DNA of 64,000 bases from contig WPIO01000010.1 in the NCBI GenBank assembly GCA_009760855.2, forward strand, positions 3,851,001 through 3,915,000. The letters are read 5' to 3'. The notes below the pieces were generated by a model. The model saw only the letters and a program-made list of their open reading frames with translations. It was not told the origin of the DNA and ran no database searches. Below are positions 1 to 9,565 of the stretch, piece after piece. A program made the translations under genes and the position numbers. This stretch comes from Cristatella mucedo. Its lineage: Eukaryota > Bryozoa > Phylactolaemata > Cristatellidae. The stretch's first letter is position 1; each line of letters begins with the position of its first letter.

Positions 1-640
1 TGTTCTAAATTCTACATAATTTGTATTAGGATTAATCAAATCGCAATCAACACTAATCCATTTTACTCCATAGTTATCAGGCAATTGCATTTTATTCCAA
101 GCGTAGTAAGTACCAGAGAAGTCCATAGCTTTTTCAATAGCTTCATAAGGTGTTCCTTCATTGCAGGATCAAAGATCTCTGATGGTTTGAGTTTAAACCT
201 AGTCTGTCATCAATTGTATGACTAACACCAGACGCATTACTTCTGAGTAGCACAATATAATCGGGTGTTACTTGCATTTTTATTTTATTATCTGTATCAA
301 CACTAAATTTCATTCCACTACAAGTTTTTTAGAAGAGTCATACAAATCTCCAGATCTATTAAAAGCAAGATTAACAGCATCTACAATTGTATTGCTGTCA
401 TATTATCCTTCTGGAATTGCAATTGATAGTGCCGATGGTGCTGTCAGATTTCTTTTGCACCAAAGCAAATCATTTCCTTCAGTAATTACATTAGAAATAA
501 CTCTGTTTGTATAAGTAAACTCTACTCTTTGTAAACCAACTTTACTAAACCTGAATCTGATCCAAGTAGAATAGGTGGAACTAATGTTTTTGCTTCAGAA
601 CTGGTAGCTCCTGTTAATCCTATTGACACTCTAATATTAT
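1..640 (-). pseudogene. Unassigned viral-element coding remnants
   Basis: Minus-strand reading frames with protein-like composition run through this stretch in several pieces that change frame. The piece nearest the window edge is open to base 1, so the gene continues to the left. I recognise no domain. Its position directly downstream of the penton-like remnant suggests another structural or accessory gene of the element. Short plus-strand open frames here, such as 272-514, look like shadows of the minus-strand frames. Confidence 0.3.
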
Positions 641-672
641 ATTTCAGCAATGTCTATGATAACTGTTATCTG

Positions 673-1314
673 TTATGAACCAAAGTTTAAAACTTTCAAA
701 TTTTGACCTGTAACAGTAACTAGCATATCTGAAATAGCACCACAAGAAATATTATGATATTGAAAAGTATTTGGTTCATATACCATTTGTTCCCAAGAGT
801 AGAAATTGTAAGCACAACTTCTTAAAACTTGTGTTTCATCACCATTTATATAACTAGTTCCACTAGCAACTAAGTTACAATTTACAAGTAATATGTTTAG
901 ATCTGAAACAAAAACTTCTTTTTCTGAAATAAATTTAACAATTTATGTGCAAACTACTTGGTCAGTAATATAGATTGTTGAAAAGTTGGGATCTGTTGTA
1001 TAAGCAGAACCAGTGAAGCCAAGTATACTTGATATACTTGACTTACTAGCAAGAAACGTCCAACCAACATGCACAGTAATCCAGGAGTTATAAGTTGCAT
1101 TATCAATACCTAATATTAATTTATCAGTAGTAGCTCCTGATTAAGTAACAGAATTATTTATCATATCTGCAATCCCAATATTTACTTCATCAGAAATAGC
1201 AGAATAAAATCCAGGTCTAAATGTTATCGTTTGTTCAGAACTACCTGTTCCTCTATAAACAAAAGTATTATTAGAGTTAGTTATATTTTTAATAGAATTT
1301 GTTCCTACAAATAT
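673..1314 (-). pseudogene. Probable penton-like minor capsid protein, broken
   Basis: One minus-strand frame runs for about 213 codons with no frameshift, interrupted only by two in-frame TAA codons, at 1141-1143 and 943-945. No start codon is visible at the upstream end, where the frame is closed by a stop at 1315-1317. The composition is rich in small, polar and beta-branched residues. Spaced patterns such as SSILGF and LLVNCNLV resemble the layout of Polinton penton (jelly-roll minor capsid) proteins, which form the five-fold vertices of the particle. This assignment rests on pattern memory, not on a catalytic motif. Both internal stops could come from single C-to-T changes in glutamine codons. 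It could instead be another structural protein. Confidence 0.4.
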
Positions 1315-1319
1315 TTAAA

Positions 1320-1750
1320 ACATATCTTAAACTTTTTATTTCTAAGCATAATAGGATCATCAATGTGTACTCTAATAGGATTAGTAGTTCCTGTGATATT
1401 AAATACATATCCATCTTTGCTTGGCGAATTATCCTTTCGAATAGCATCAAGATTTTTTAATGTCTCGAGAAATCTTTACAAGATCTGCCATTTCTATATA
1501 TCATACAAAAGTTTATTAATTCTTGCAATGTATGACTTTGGTACTTTTCTAGATTTACAAAGACAATCTACAGCATCACTAATTGAATTTACTACTCCTG
1601 TATTTCCAGCAGCAAGTTCACGAATTGGTAGTTCTATTTTATCAAATAGTTCTGAATCACTCTTCACAACCAATGGAATTATTTCAACACCTTTGCCTTT
1701 TTTAGTTTAAAATAGTCTGTTATATAATCAAAAACTTTTTGTGTTTCTGC
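1320..1750 (-). pseudogene. Unassigned viral-element coding remnant
   Basis: Two overlapping minus-strand frames, one over about 1,510-1,710 and the other over 1,340-1,480, look like parts of one gene split by a frameshift near 1,490-1,510. They lie just upstream of the penton-like remnant and may be its N-terminal part or a separate gene. No motif is recognised. A 159-codon open frame on the plus strand (1,231-1,710) has atypical composition and is treated as a shadow. Confidence 0.3.
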
Positions 1751-1854
1751 ACTTCTTTTTCCTTCATTTCTTTTTATTTTTAAGTAAATACTATATATTA
1801 ATGGAGAAGAATGTTTTCATTAATCTGGTTTATTATAGATTTTATTCTAGGCTG

Positions 1855-2067
1855 TCAATTGCCTTTTCCTTCCTCATTAGAAATATCAAGCCATTTTTTT
1901 TTATGATCTCGTGTTGAAAAGTATTGTACCTCTGTTGTTCGCTCACCTTTCTTGCTAGTATTATATTTAGTAGCATATTCATAGATATTATTAGCTGCTT
2001 TTCCTAAAGTCTCATCTGGCTTTAGATATTTCATTTCATCCCCTAACTTAAATGTTATTTTAAACAT
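1855..2067 (-). CDS. Small hypothetical protein, possibly a gene fragment
   Basis: An intact 70-codon frame on the minus strand is rich in lysine, glutamate and tyrosine, with a second methionine at residue 12. The N-terminal half contains KYLKPDETLGKAANNIYEY, and the C-terminus is charged. No family is recognised. It lies between two degraded minus-strand segments, so it may be an exon-like fragment of a longer broken gene and not a complete protein. The strand agrees with the neighbouring structural remnants, which is the main reason for listing it. Confidence 0.35.
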   Translation of the reverse strand: MFKITFKLGDEMKYLKPDETLGKAANNIYEYATKYNTSKKGERTTEVQYFSTRDHKKKWLDISNEEGKGN

Positions 2068-2089
2068 TCTTTATCTTTATTTTCATTAT

Positions 2090-2690
2090 TAATTTCATCT
2101 ATTAATCTCCTTACATAACTTTTTGGAACATATCCTTTGTTGGGTTTTTTGAAAATCAAGTAGAATATCAACATTTATCTAAATCTTGTATTCTTTCTTC
2201 GGTTTTTTTTGGCATGCCAGTGGTTGGATGTATTCCTAACTCATCAGCTAAACAATTTTGAACATTATCAATTGCTTCTCGCACTTCTGGCTTAGGTGTA
2301 TATGTCTTTGGTTGATTTGCTACTGTAATTACTTTTTTAAACTCACTTGACTGAACAACTTGTATTGCTTTTTATATAGTACTCGAAATATGTGGTGCAG
2401 CTTTACTTTCCCAAGCTTTTTTTTATATAATCTCTATTTTCCATTCGTATAGCAAGTTTTGGTCCAACTTTTTTAAGTTTTCAAGAACTACATTTCCAAA
2501 ACTATCAGTAGATCTTTCTAGCGCACGTTGATTGAGATGAGACTCAACTGTATTTCTTGTTGATATTTCTGCTTCAAGTCTTTTTACTTCTTGGTCATTC
2601 TGTAGTATAGTTGCTCCTGTCTAAGTCTCGTCCAAAATTAAAAGTACAGACTTTCAATATCATTTCATATACTAAAAAGTGTTTTATATT
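2090..2690 (-). pseudogene. Unassigned viral-element gene remnant, charged and helical
   Basis: Minus-strand frames here are lysine/glutamate rich and change frame several times. One piece (about 2,450-2,620) reads as a charged, probably coiled-coil segment. Another (about 2,170-2,330) is proline/glutamate rich. No catalytic motif or known domain is seen. It precedes the 70-codon frame at 1,855-2,067 on the same strand, and the two may be parts of one ancestral gene. Confidence 0.3.
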
Positions 2691-2786
2691 TGTAGAAATT
2701 GAAATATATTGCTTGAAATAAAAGCACCCTACTGACAATATTCACGAAGAATATGTAGAAATAAATAGTAAAAAGGACCTAGATGA

Positions 2787-3377
2787 ATGATAAAAACAAT
2801 TTGTACAATTTTTGAGCATAAGAAATTGAAGTTTGTTAAAATTAGAGGCAAAACAATGAGTGCAGCAAGTGGAGTATTATCTCCTAGGAAAAAATTAGGT
2901 GGTGGTATTTTAAGCCATGGCAAAAAGTTGGGATCGAGTGTAGCGAGTAGTACAGAACAAATACTTTCTAAGTTGCAAAAGACTATGAATAGTTACAAAA
3001 TAAAAAAAAATATTTCTTCATTGACAGACTTAGAAATATTAGATTATGTAAAAGAATTAAATATAAAAAACTTTCGTGAGTGTTTGCAAAAGATGAACTA
3101 AGAAAACTAAAAGAAAATGAATCTCTTATTTGCACAACAGGTAAGCCCGATTTAGCAATCTATCATTGGGTAGTACTAAAAGTAAGAGATTCTTGTTTTT
3201 ATTTTGATTTATTTGGTGCTCCACCGTAGCCAGAAGTAATTGACTATTTTGGAATAGTTCCAGGTTTTCAAACTTTTCAATAGCAATAATACAAAAACAG
3301 ATTGTGGAATGAGGTGCTTAACATTCTTAAAACTAATGGATTTAACAGATTTTGTTACAGTAATGGTAATGGAATAA
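2787..3377 (+). pseudogene. Adenain-like (C5/Ulp1-type) cysteine protease, broken
   Basis: Polinton proteases of this type mature capsid proteins. The expected catalytic landmarks appear in order. A His-Trp pair has its His codon at 3164-3166. An Asp lies in a YFD context with its codon at 3206-3208. A Cys-Gly-x-x-Cys-Leu block has the catalytic Cys codon at 3303-3305. They are not in one open frame. The first frame (start 2787, or an internal Met at 2856) breaks near 3,095. The second contains TAG at 3227-3229, TAG at 3281-3283 and TAA at 3287-3289. A further shift near 3,290 puts the Cys block in a third frame that ends at 3375-3377. The spacing suits an adenain of about 190-200 residues. 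The N-terminal part before about 3,000 has a basic, Gly/Ser-rich stretch of unknown role. Confidence 0.6.
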
Positions 3378-3379
3378 CT

Positions 3380-4010
3380 ATTTTTAAATTAAACAAAAAT
3401 TTCCTTTGTATAGAAATGGAAAAGAAATTTGTTGTACTAGAAAATTCTGCTGTCCCAAAAAGCAAACCTGCACGTGTCCATGTTGAAGAAAAGATGGCAA
3501 AGATTTAAAACTATATCTGAATGCATGAATTTATATTACACAAGATATGTTACTTTTTCTTCAAAATATAGTTACTCGTGCTAGTGAAAAACTTGACTTT
3601 CATGGATATGACCTTACACAGAGGTCTGCATTTGCAGTTAGATTTGATTTTGGAAATAAACCAAGTTTATTCTTTGATTAAAAATAAACAAATGAAATTT
3701 AACAATTCAAGTGAGATTATACAAAAGTTGGGAAATGATTTTAGTATCACAGGAGTTCTTGGTGGAAGCTATATTAGCAAAGATTATTAAAATTCTGAAC
3801 CAAGACTTAATAACAAGATTAAAGATTGATCAAGTGCAAGTTTATAATAAAATAAAAAATTTGAATTTGATCCAGCACAATTTTAGAAAAGATTATTATA
3901 ATGTTATAAAAAATAATGTAGTATAGTTTAGTTTCTTATATATTTTTCGTGTAATATCTAATATTCTATCAATTGTTCCTCTTGTATAATTTTTTAACTT
4001 ATTTAAACTA
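3380..4010 (+). pseudogene. Unassigned remnants between protease and minor capsid gene
   Basis: Short overlapping plus-strand open frames (3,302-3,508, 3,578-3,790 and 3,711-3,926) cover this stretch. One frame near 3,430-3,490 is cysteine- and lysine-rich. The first overlaps the protease in another frame and is probably a shadow. The others may be parts of one frameshifted gene. Nothing is recognised. Confidence 0.25.
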
Positions 4011-4020
4011 GCAGGATTTG

Positions 4021-4712
4021 ATACTTAGAAAATCAAAATACAAGAAAATCCGTAGCAAGCAAATCATTCAGAGCACCACCAATACATAATCCTAGTTTAG
4101 CTTTAGCTTCCATTTCAGCTGCTGCAGTTTTTGCATGTTCTTTAACGTAGGTAGGTTGCCTTGGGTTAAGTGCAGGACGTGTTGCTGATTCTGCTAGAAC
4201 TAAGTCAGATAAATTTCTTATCTCAGTTGTCTGTGGCTCTGGCATGCATCTGTGGAATCTCGATCATGGATTAGTGCTTGTCTATCTAAATCGTTAACGC
4301 TTTCATATTCATTCCTCTTCCATTCTTTCTTTGAATCTCGTTGCTGGACATGCATACGAATATCTGCCTGTATTTTTAAATTTACCTCCAGGTACTTCTT
4401 CTGATTTTACTTCAGATGGCATTTTTATATATAGTTCTCTTCCATTAGATAGTTTATTTAAAATATCTACAACACCATACCAGCACCGTGTTTTCTATTT
4501 GCTCTCAATTGCTTTGAACTGAAATTTAGTTGCATTCTAACGCCTTTAGATTTGCATCTTTCAAATCTTGCAATTTGAGTTTTGGTTTCCAAAATACTGC
4601 TAGTTCCTGATAAGTCTTCATGTTTAAGCCTCACTGAAATTGGTTCTTTTGATCTAGCAATTGGATTTCTTTGATAATCAGAAAGAGTTACTTTCGTTTC
4701 ATGATATTCCAT
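4021..4712 (-). pseudogene. Minor capsid candidate with phospholipase A2-like domain, broken
   Basis: The first frame (from 4712) carries two similar motifs of the kind 'PISVRL..EDLSG' and 'GVRMQLNFSSKQL'. This layout is seen in pVI-like minor capsid proteins of Polintons and adintoviruses. After a frameshift near 4,466 the next frame runs to a stop at 4309-4311. It contains a glycine-rich stretch followed by a cysteine/proline loop. Across another shift comes a His-Asp pair (IHD at about 4,262-4,270) like the catalytic dyad of parvovirus-type phospholipase A2 domains. A third frame (4,033-4,245) continues with an Ala/Glu/Lys-rich helix typical of the end of that domain. Such domains help breach endosomal membranes in related viruses. 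I infer one ancestral gene split by about two frameshifts; the PLA2 call needs a profile search. Confidence 0.45.
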
Positions 4713-4768
4713 TCTATTGTAGAATGAATTTTATTTAAAGATTAGCAAAAGTATTATTAATTACAATG

Positions 4769-5271
4769 ACACAGGAATCTTTAAGAAACCGTGTCACGGA
4801 ACATTTGCAATATGAACCAGATACTGAAAAAAAATTTAGAAAGTTAATAGACAAGGTAAAGCAAAAGTTTAATCACAAGCAGGAAATATTTGTATTGGTT
4901 ATCGAAGAATAAAAATAGATGGAAAACTTCACATAGCTCACCGCCTTGCTTTCTTGGTTATGACAGGTGAATTTTCTTTACATGAAATAGATCATGCAGA
5001 TAATAATAGACTAAACAATGCATTCAACAATTTACGTGAACTCACTCATTCAGAAAAAATGAGAATTGGAGGAATACGAAATAATATTACTTCGGGATTT
5101 GTAGGAGTTTTTTGGAATAAAAAGATAGGAAAATGGCAATCTAAAACTGATATTGATAACCAACGATATCACTTAGGTCTTTTTAATAATCCAGAAGATG
5201 CTACTATAGAATGAGATATGGAAGCTATCCGTTTGCACCTTGAGTTTGCTAGACTCAATTTTAACTTTTAA
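4769..5271 (+). pseudogene. HNH endonuclease with AP2 DNA-binding domain, broken
   Basis: This looks like a phage or giant-virus type homing endonuclease. A start at 4769 opens a lysine-rich N-terminal frame. A frameshift near 4,870-4,880 moves into the main frame. That frame has the HNH block 'EIDHADNNRLNNAFNNLREL' (about 4,984-5,043; His codon 4993-4995). It then has an AP2-like block beginning NNITSGFVGVFW, where AP2 domains bind DNA. An in-frame TGA at 5212-5214 precedes a last piece, EFARLNF, which is typical of AP2 C-termini, and the frame ends at TAA 5269-5271. The length of about 165 codons matches free-standing HNH-AP2 enzymes. It sits between two minus-strand gene remnants. Domain recognition is strong; activity is lost in this copy. 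Confidence 0.75.
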
Positions 5272-5299
5272 CAGAAGATAAAAAATTAGTGAGATACAC

Positions 5300-6405
5300 A
5301 GATTTCTAATTCTTGCTACATTTCTTTAGTTCATCTCCTAATTTCAGCATTTCATTATGTATTTCTTCTTGAGTCCTTTCATGCGCGAAAAATATTCGCT
5401 GATAACATTGCCAATTCTGCTTTGTAATCACAGGTTTTCTTTCCCCCAATAGTAGAGGATTCAGTTTTTTATGTCTTGCTTAAGACTGTCTGAGTACGGG
5501 ACTCCAGATTCTTCAACTAGTTTCTTGTATTTCTTCAAATATTCTAATCGATTATTCACTTTCGATTTTTGTACTTTTTCTGACAGATCAATATCTACGC
5601 CCGATCAAGAAGTTCTATCATGTTCTTCAAGTCAACAATTGCATTTTTTAGTCTAGAACTTTGTAAAATTAGAGCACTAATACTTTTTTCATGCGTATTC
5701 ATAGGTGGTGCTCTTGCAGTACACATTGTTAGGTCAACTATTTTCTTGATAAAACTAGCAGCAGTTAGTTATAGCTACAGCAAGACCGGTGGGTGCCAAT
5801 TATACTTGCTATACTTGCTACTATTGCTGGAATTGCAGGCAAAAATCCACCCAATCTAACTTCAAGAAAATTCTTTTTTCCAAGCCATTTGGTCTAATTG
5901 GGGCGCATCCCATTTTCTCCAACTGTTTATGTCAGAAACTTACTTGGATTTAGATACCAATCTGAATTAGATTTTTCTGCTTCAAGTAATAGTTTATTTA
6001 TATAGTAACCAATTTCTAAAGAAGAGCAATATTTTGAAAGTCCTTCTCTTTTATCTGAAATGGTTTTCCATGATACGTTTGCATATTTTCCAGACGCAAT
6101 GTCATCAACGATTTCTTTTATAAATAACCCTAAGTCTACCATTCATGTTATTCCAGACAAAAATCCTCCAAGCATTTTATCTGCAGTTCCAATTACTTTG
6201 AATGATTGTAAAACTGTTGGAACAATTATTGCAATTTTATCTGATTCATGTAGGCTAAGTCTCGTTGCAATCTTCGGGGCAAATTTTACAACTGCTTTTG
6301 ATCCAAGTTCTGCTGCTGTGCTGTTCCGGATATTACTTCTTTAATTTTGTCTAGTCCAGATTCTATATCTTCTTCAATAGAACTTCCTTTTTTCTTCATA
6401 TATTT
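5300..6405 (-). pseudogene. Unassigned minus-strand gene(s) with hydrophobic glycine-rich segment
   Basis: Several minus-strand frames cover this stretch with shifts between them. An open piece at 5,927-6,142 (71 codons) is Lys/Glu/Ser-rich. A separate piece at 5,791-5,862 encodes a short hydrophobic run, LGGFLPAIPAIVAS then more Ile/Ala. It is reminiscent of membrane-active peptides in minor capsid proteins of this element class. Upstream pieces (6,150-6,400) are also protein-like. I infer one or two genes of structural type. Plus-strand open frames in the same interval (5,471-5,656, 5,620-5,859 and 6,060-6,344) appear to be shadows. Confidence 0.3.
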
Positions 6406-6410
6406 TATAA

Positions 6411-7266
6411 ATGGAAATTATACCAAAAATAAATGGTGAACTATTTAAAGATCTTGATTGCAATGGTAATTCAGTAACTAACTTAGCTTATCCAGAAAGC
6501 GATTCTGATGCAATAAGATTAGATTATGCTCTTGGCTTGGATTTTGGAGGTAATACCGTCAATAATGTTTCAGGAGAAAAGCTTTAATTGCTAACTGTTC
6601 CAACTTACTTACAGAGAATTATGGAATACTTTATTCTCAACTGAACTGTGCAAATATTGTTGCTCTATCAAGAAATTCTGAAGATGGAACTGGATATCAA
6701 GGTTCTAGGCCTTACAAAGTTATAAAAAAAAATTCTAAATATGACACAAGTTTTTAATGGTGATTCAAATACTAATCTTGACTTAGGACTAAACAGAATT
6801 ATTTCTTTGAAAGACTCAGGATTAATAAGTAAGCAAACAGTAGATAATTGTAAACAACAATGTTACTTTAGATATCTAAGGTTTACAAGTTTTCCAAATA
6901 TCTTACCATTATGTAGTTTAGGATTAAATAATAATGTAAATGGTACAGGAACAGAAATTTTTACATTACAATTGACACCTAGTGATAAGCCAATAATAGA
7001 TCAAACTGGAAATAAAAAATGGTTATGGAAAACCATTGCCAACTTCTGTTCCTGGTTCAGCAAACAATTCTGGTATTCTATCTAGTATTCTATGGGAAAT
7101 AGATAAAACAGGTGCTTTCTTGGATTTAACAAATGATAACACATTTGGTGTGTCTGGAACTTTAGTTTTAGTAATAAATATTGATGGATCATGCAGTTAT
7201 GTTATTAATAATTTCTCAGTAGATAGTTCTGTTTCTTATGTTAAATTTCTTGTTAGTATAGTATAG
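6411..7266 (+). pseudogene. Phage tail-fibre-like protein A, broken
   Basis: The ATG at 6411 opens a frame with the repeat-like N-terminus 'NGNSVTNLAYPESDSDAIRL'. It resembles the 'NLxxPxxPxDAATKxY' units of phage tail-fibre and collar proteins and is shared with the next two genes. The frame stops after 59 codons. The coding pattern then continues in other frames, through about 6,592-6,755, then 6,741-7,085, then 7,036-7,266. At least three frameshifts have therefore occurred. The last part is rich in Asn, Thr, Val and Ser, as expected for a beta-rich fibre head. It ends at a TAG whose last base is 7266, and the next gene starts at 7269. A receptor-binding or surface-fibre role is inferred from resemblance only. 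Confidence 0.5.
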
Positions 7267-7268
7267 AA

Positions 7269-8141
7269 AATGTCATTAGGTTACCGTAGGAAAGCACCTC
7301 AAGCAAAAAATACATTGTAGAAGTGGTGATATACTTTCTGATTCACTGATTATGAACCAAAATTTAATAACAAATCTTGGGGATCCTGTTTATTCTGGTG
7401 ATGAAGTAAATATAAAGTACACAGATACAAATTTTGTTACAAAAGTTTCAAGAGGAGCTACGTCTGATGGTGACATTGATAGGAATCACTTTCGCTTGAT
7501 AGATCTTGCAAACCCTATTAATCCTAGTGATGCTGCTACAAAAAATTATGCAGACACCAAATTACGATTGACTGGTGGGACCATTAATGGAACATTAACT
7601 GTAAATGGATTGATTTTTATTAGTAATCCGCCATACTCAGACAATGAAGTTCCAAATAAAGCACACATGAATGATAATTTTGTAAAATTAACTGCAGGAA
7701 CTATCGATGATTCTATAAATATGAATAATTATCCTATAATTATACAAAATGATCGTGTTAATCCTAATGATGGAGAAAATCTTAAGTATCTAAGTAAAAT
7801 ATCCGATGGAATTATATATACTGTAACATTTCAAGGAGTAATGAATAGTTCATTAAATACTGCTGTATATAGAAAAACAATTGCTGGACAATGGACTACT
7901 AACTTAGGCTATGCTTTAATTTCTAGAGGAATATCTTTAGTTAGATTAATGCATAATGTTCCAGGTGTTGGAAAAAATATTTATGCTTTTGACATCTACA
8001 TGAACACCATTGCAGGGTCAGTTATCTGGTGGTTATGTGCTAGATAGTAATAATAAACTAATATCTAGTTCAGCTTTCATATCAGGACCAGATTTTTTTA
8101 ACCAACAAATAGTTGTAAATGTTTATATAGAAATAAGTTAA
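7269..8141 (+). pseudogene. Phage tail-fibre-like protein B, broken by two single-base shifts
   Basis: This is the best preserved of the three fibre-like genes. It starts at ATG 7269, shifts frame near 7,310-7,315, and then reads openly from about 7,316 to 8,010. A second shift near 8,015 moves to a frame ending at TAA 8139-8141. The main frame contains 'LANPINPSDAATKNYADTKL' and then 'GGTINGTLTVNG', the classic phage tail-fibre repeat pattern, followed by a second weaker unit (NEVPNKAHMNDNF). The C-terminal half is beta-rich. It lies 2 bases after gene A and 1 base before gene C. The tight head-to-tail packing suggests tandem duplication. Confidence 0.65.
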
Positions 8142-8142
8142 A

Positions 8143-9165
8143 ATGCCTTGTAGAAAGTTATTAGATATGCAATTAACTCTGAATCTTGATTCAAACAGAA
8201 TGAAAAATCTTGGAAATACTGTAGGTGTATTAGAAACTGTTAATAAATCGTTTGCTGATAATAACTATCTAAGAAGTGACTCTGACCAATTTATAAGAGG
8301 AAATTCATCTGCTAACTCAAAAAAATATGTCAATGTATCAAATCCAATTAATGGAAGTGATTTAACAACAACAAAATACAACGATAGTAAAGTTGTAACA
8401 GGAAACCAAGAAGTGATAAATGGAAATATAAAATTCAATAGACTAACTGTTGCATATTTTTATGATTGTTTTTTCTCAAATTAGTGGGCTTTTTCATTAT
8501 TTTTAAGAATTATACCTGATGATAATTTAAATAATTAATGGCGCATTTTAACTAAATGGCAGTTCAGGTGTTTATAGTATAAATGATCTTCCAAATTATC
8601 CAAATTTTTATGGCTTAAGTAAGCTGTCAAATATTAATATTAGAATAAATAAACCAACTTACTCATTAAGATAATATTAAAAATAAAAGATTTTAATAAT
8701 GATAGTGGAGGTACTACTGTTATTGATAGTAAAACTAAATATGCTGTTGGAAGTAAAACAATTAGTCAAAAATAATTTTTATTAAAAGATGATAATAGAA
8801 CTAGAGTAAACTACCAAACTGTAACAGTAACAATGATAATATTTGAACGTGATTTAAGTGATGATGATATAATAGTTATAAATTATTATTACAAATTGTA
8901 TTATCCAAATTTCTTACCTTCTAATTTATTTCTTATTGGGTATTACGGTATAGAAGATAATTAAATGTTATTAAATGATTCGATATCAAACTGTATCGTG
9001 TTAGAAATATCTTGGGCAAAAAAACTATTATCTTTGATATTAGTTATCCTATTTTAAATTATCAAGGCTTCACAATTCCAAATGATTTAGACTTCATTGA
9101 GATTGGTTTACTGACAGGATTAATATTCATAAATCTAAAGAATACTGTATTTTCATAGAACTCTC
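8143..9165 (+). pseudogene. Phage tail-fibre-like protein C, broken
   Basis: The ATG at 8143 opens 113 codons with the same repeat style: 'NLDSNRMKNLGN' near the start, then 'VNVSNPINGSDLTTTKYNDS', a diverged DAATKNY unit. The frame stops at 8484. Protein-like sequence continues with shifts and stops to about 8,965, and again to about 9,160 (for example FDISYPILNYQGF). The latter part may belong to a fourth fibre gene or be the C-terminal domain. Asn, Ser, Thr and Tyr content is high throughout. Confidence 0.5.
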
Positions 9166-9305
9166 CAATCTAAGCATTCTTGAATAAATTCTGCCGGTAA
9201 AGTAGAAGTCTGTCCTGATTCTAATGCTTTCGTAATTTTTTTGGATGTTTCCACTTTTTTAGAGTACGCTTCTTACTTTAAACTACTTTTTCTATTTAAA
9301 ATCTT

Positions 9306-9545
9306 TTAGAAAATCCGTGAAAATAGAAACATCTCTAACTTTTGTAAATATACATGAAATCTCTGGATCAGAATGATAAATTGTTTTAAAGCTTTGTATT
9401 CTAAAACTAATCGTAAAGCTTCTAGCAGCGAACATCCAATATCTTCAATGCATCCTCTTGGAAACGAACAAATATTAAAATTAGAATATTGTCGACCTTG
9501 GACTTCATCAAGACAATCAATGCATCTTGTTTCTATTGAAACCAT
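9306..9545 (-). CDS. Small cysteine-containing hypothetical protein
   Basis: An intact 79-codon minus-strand frame starts at ATG 9545, only about 20 bases after the stop of the next minus-strand gene upstream (9566). It has cysteines at residues 8, 11, 28, 33 and 39. The first pair is in a CIDC arrangement that could bind a metal. The C-terminal third is hydrophobic and aromatic. No family is recognised. Its position in a run of closely spaced minus-strand genes makes it more credible than a random frame. Unlike its neighbours it has no visible break. Confidence 0.45.
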   Translation of the reverse strand: MVSIETRCIDCLDEVQGRQYSNFNICSFPRGCIEDIGCSLLEALRLVLEYKALKQFIILIQRFHVYLQKLEMFLFSRIF

Positions 9546-9565
9546 TTCTATATTATTGATTTATT

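Noticed and set aside
1231-1710. 159-codon plus-strand frame in the viral element
   Set aside because: It begins with a non-ATG codon, its composition is poor, and the minus strand carries the better protein-like frames. It is a shadow.
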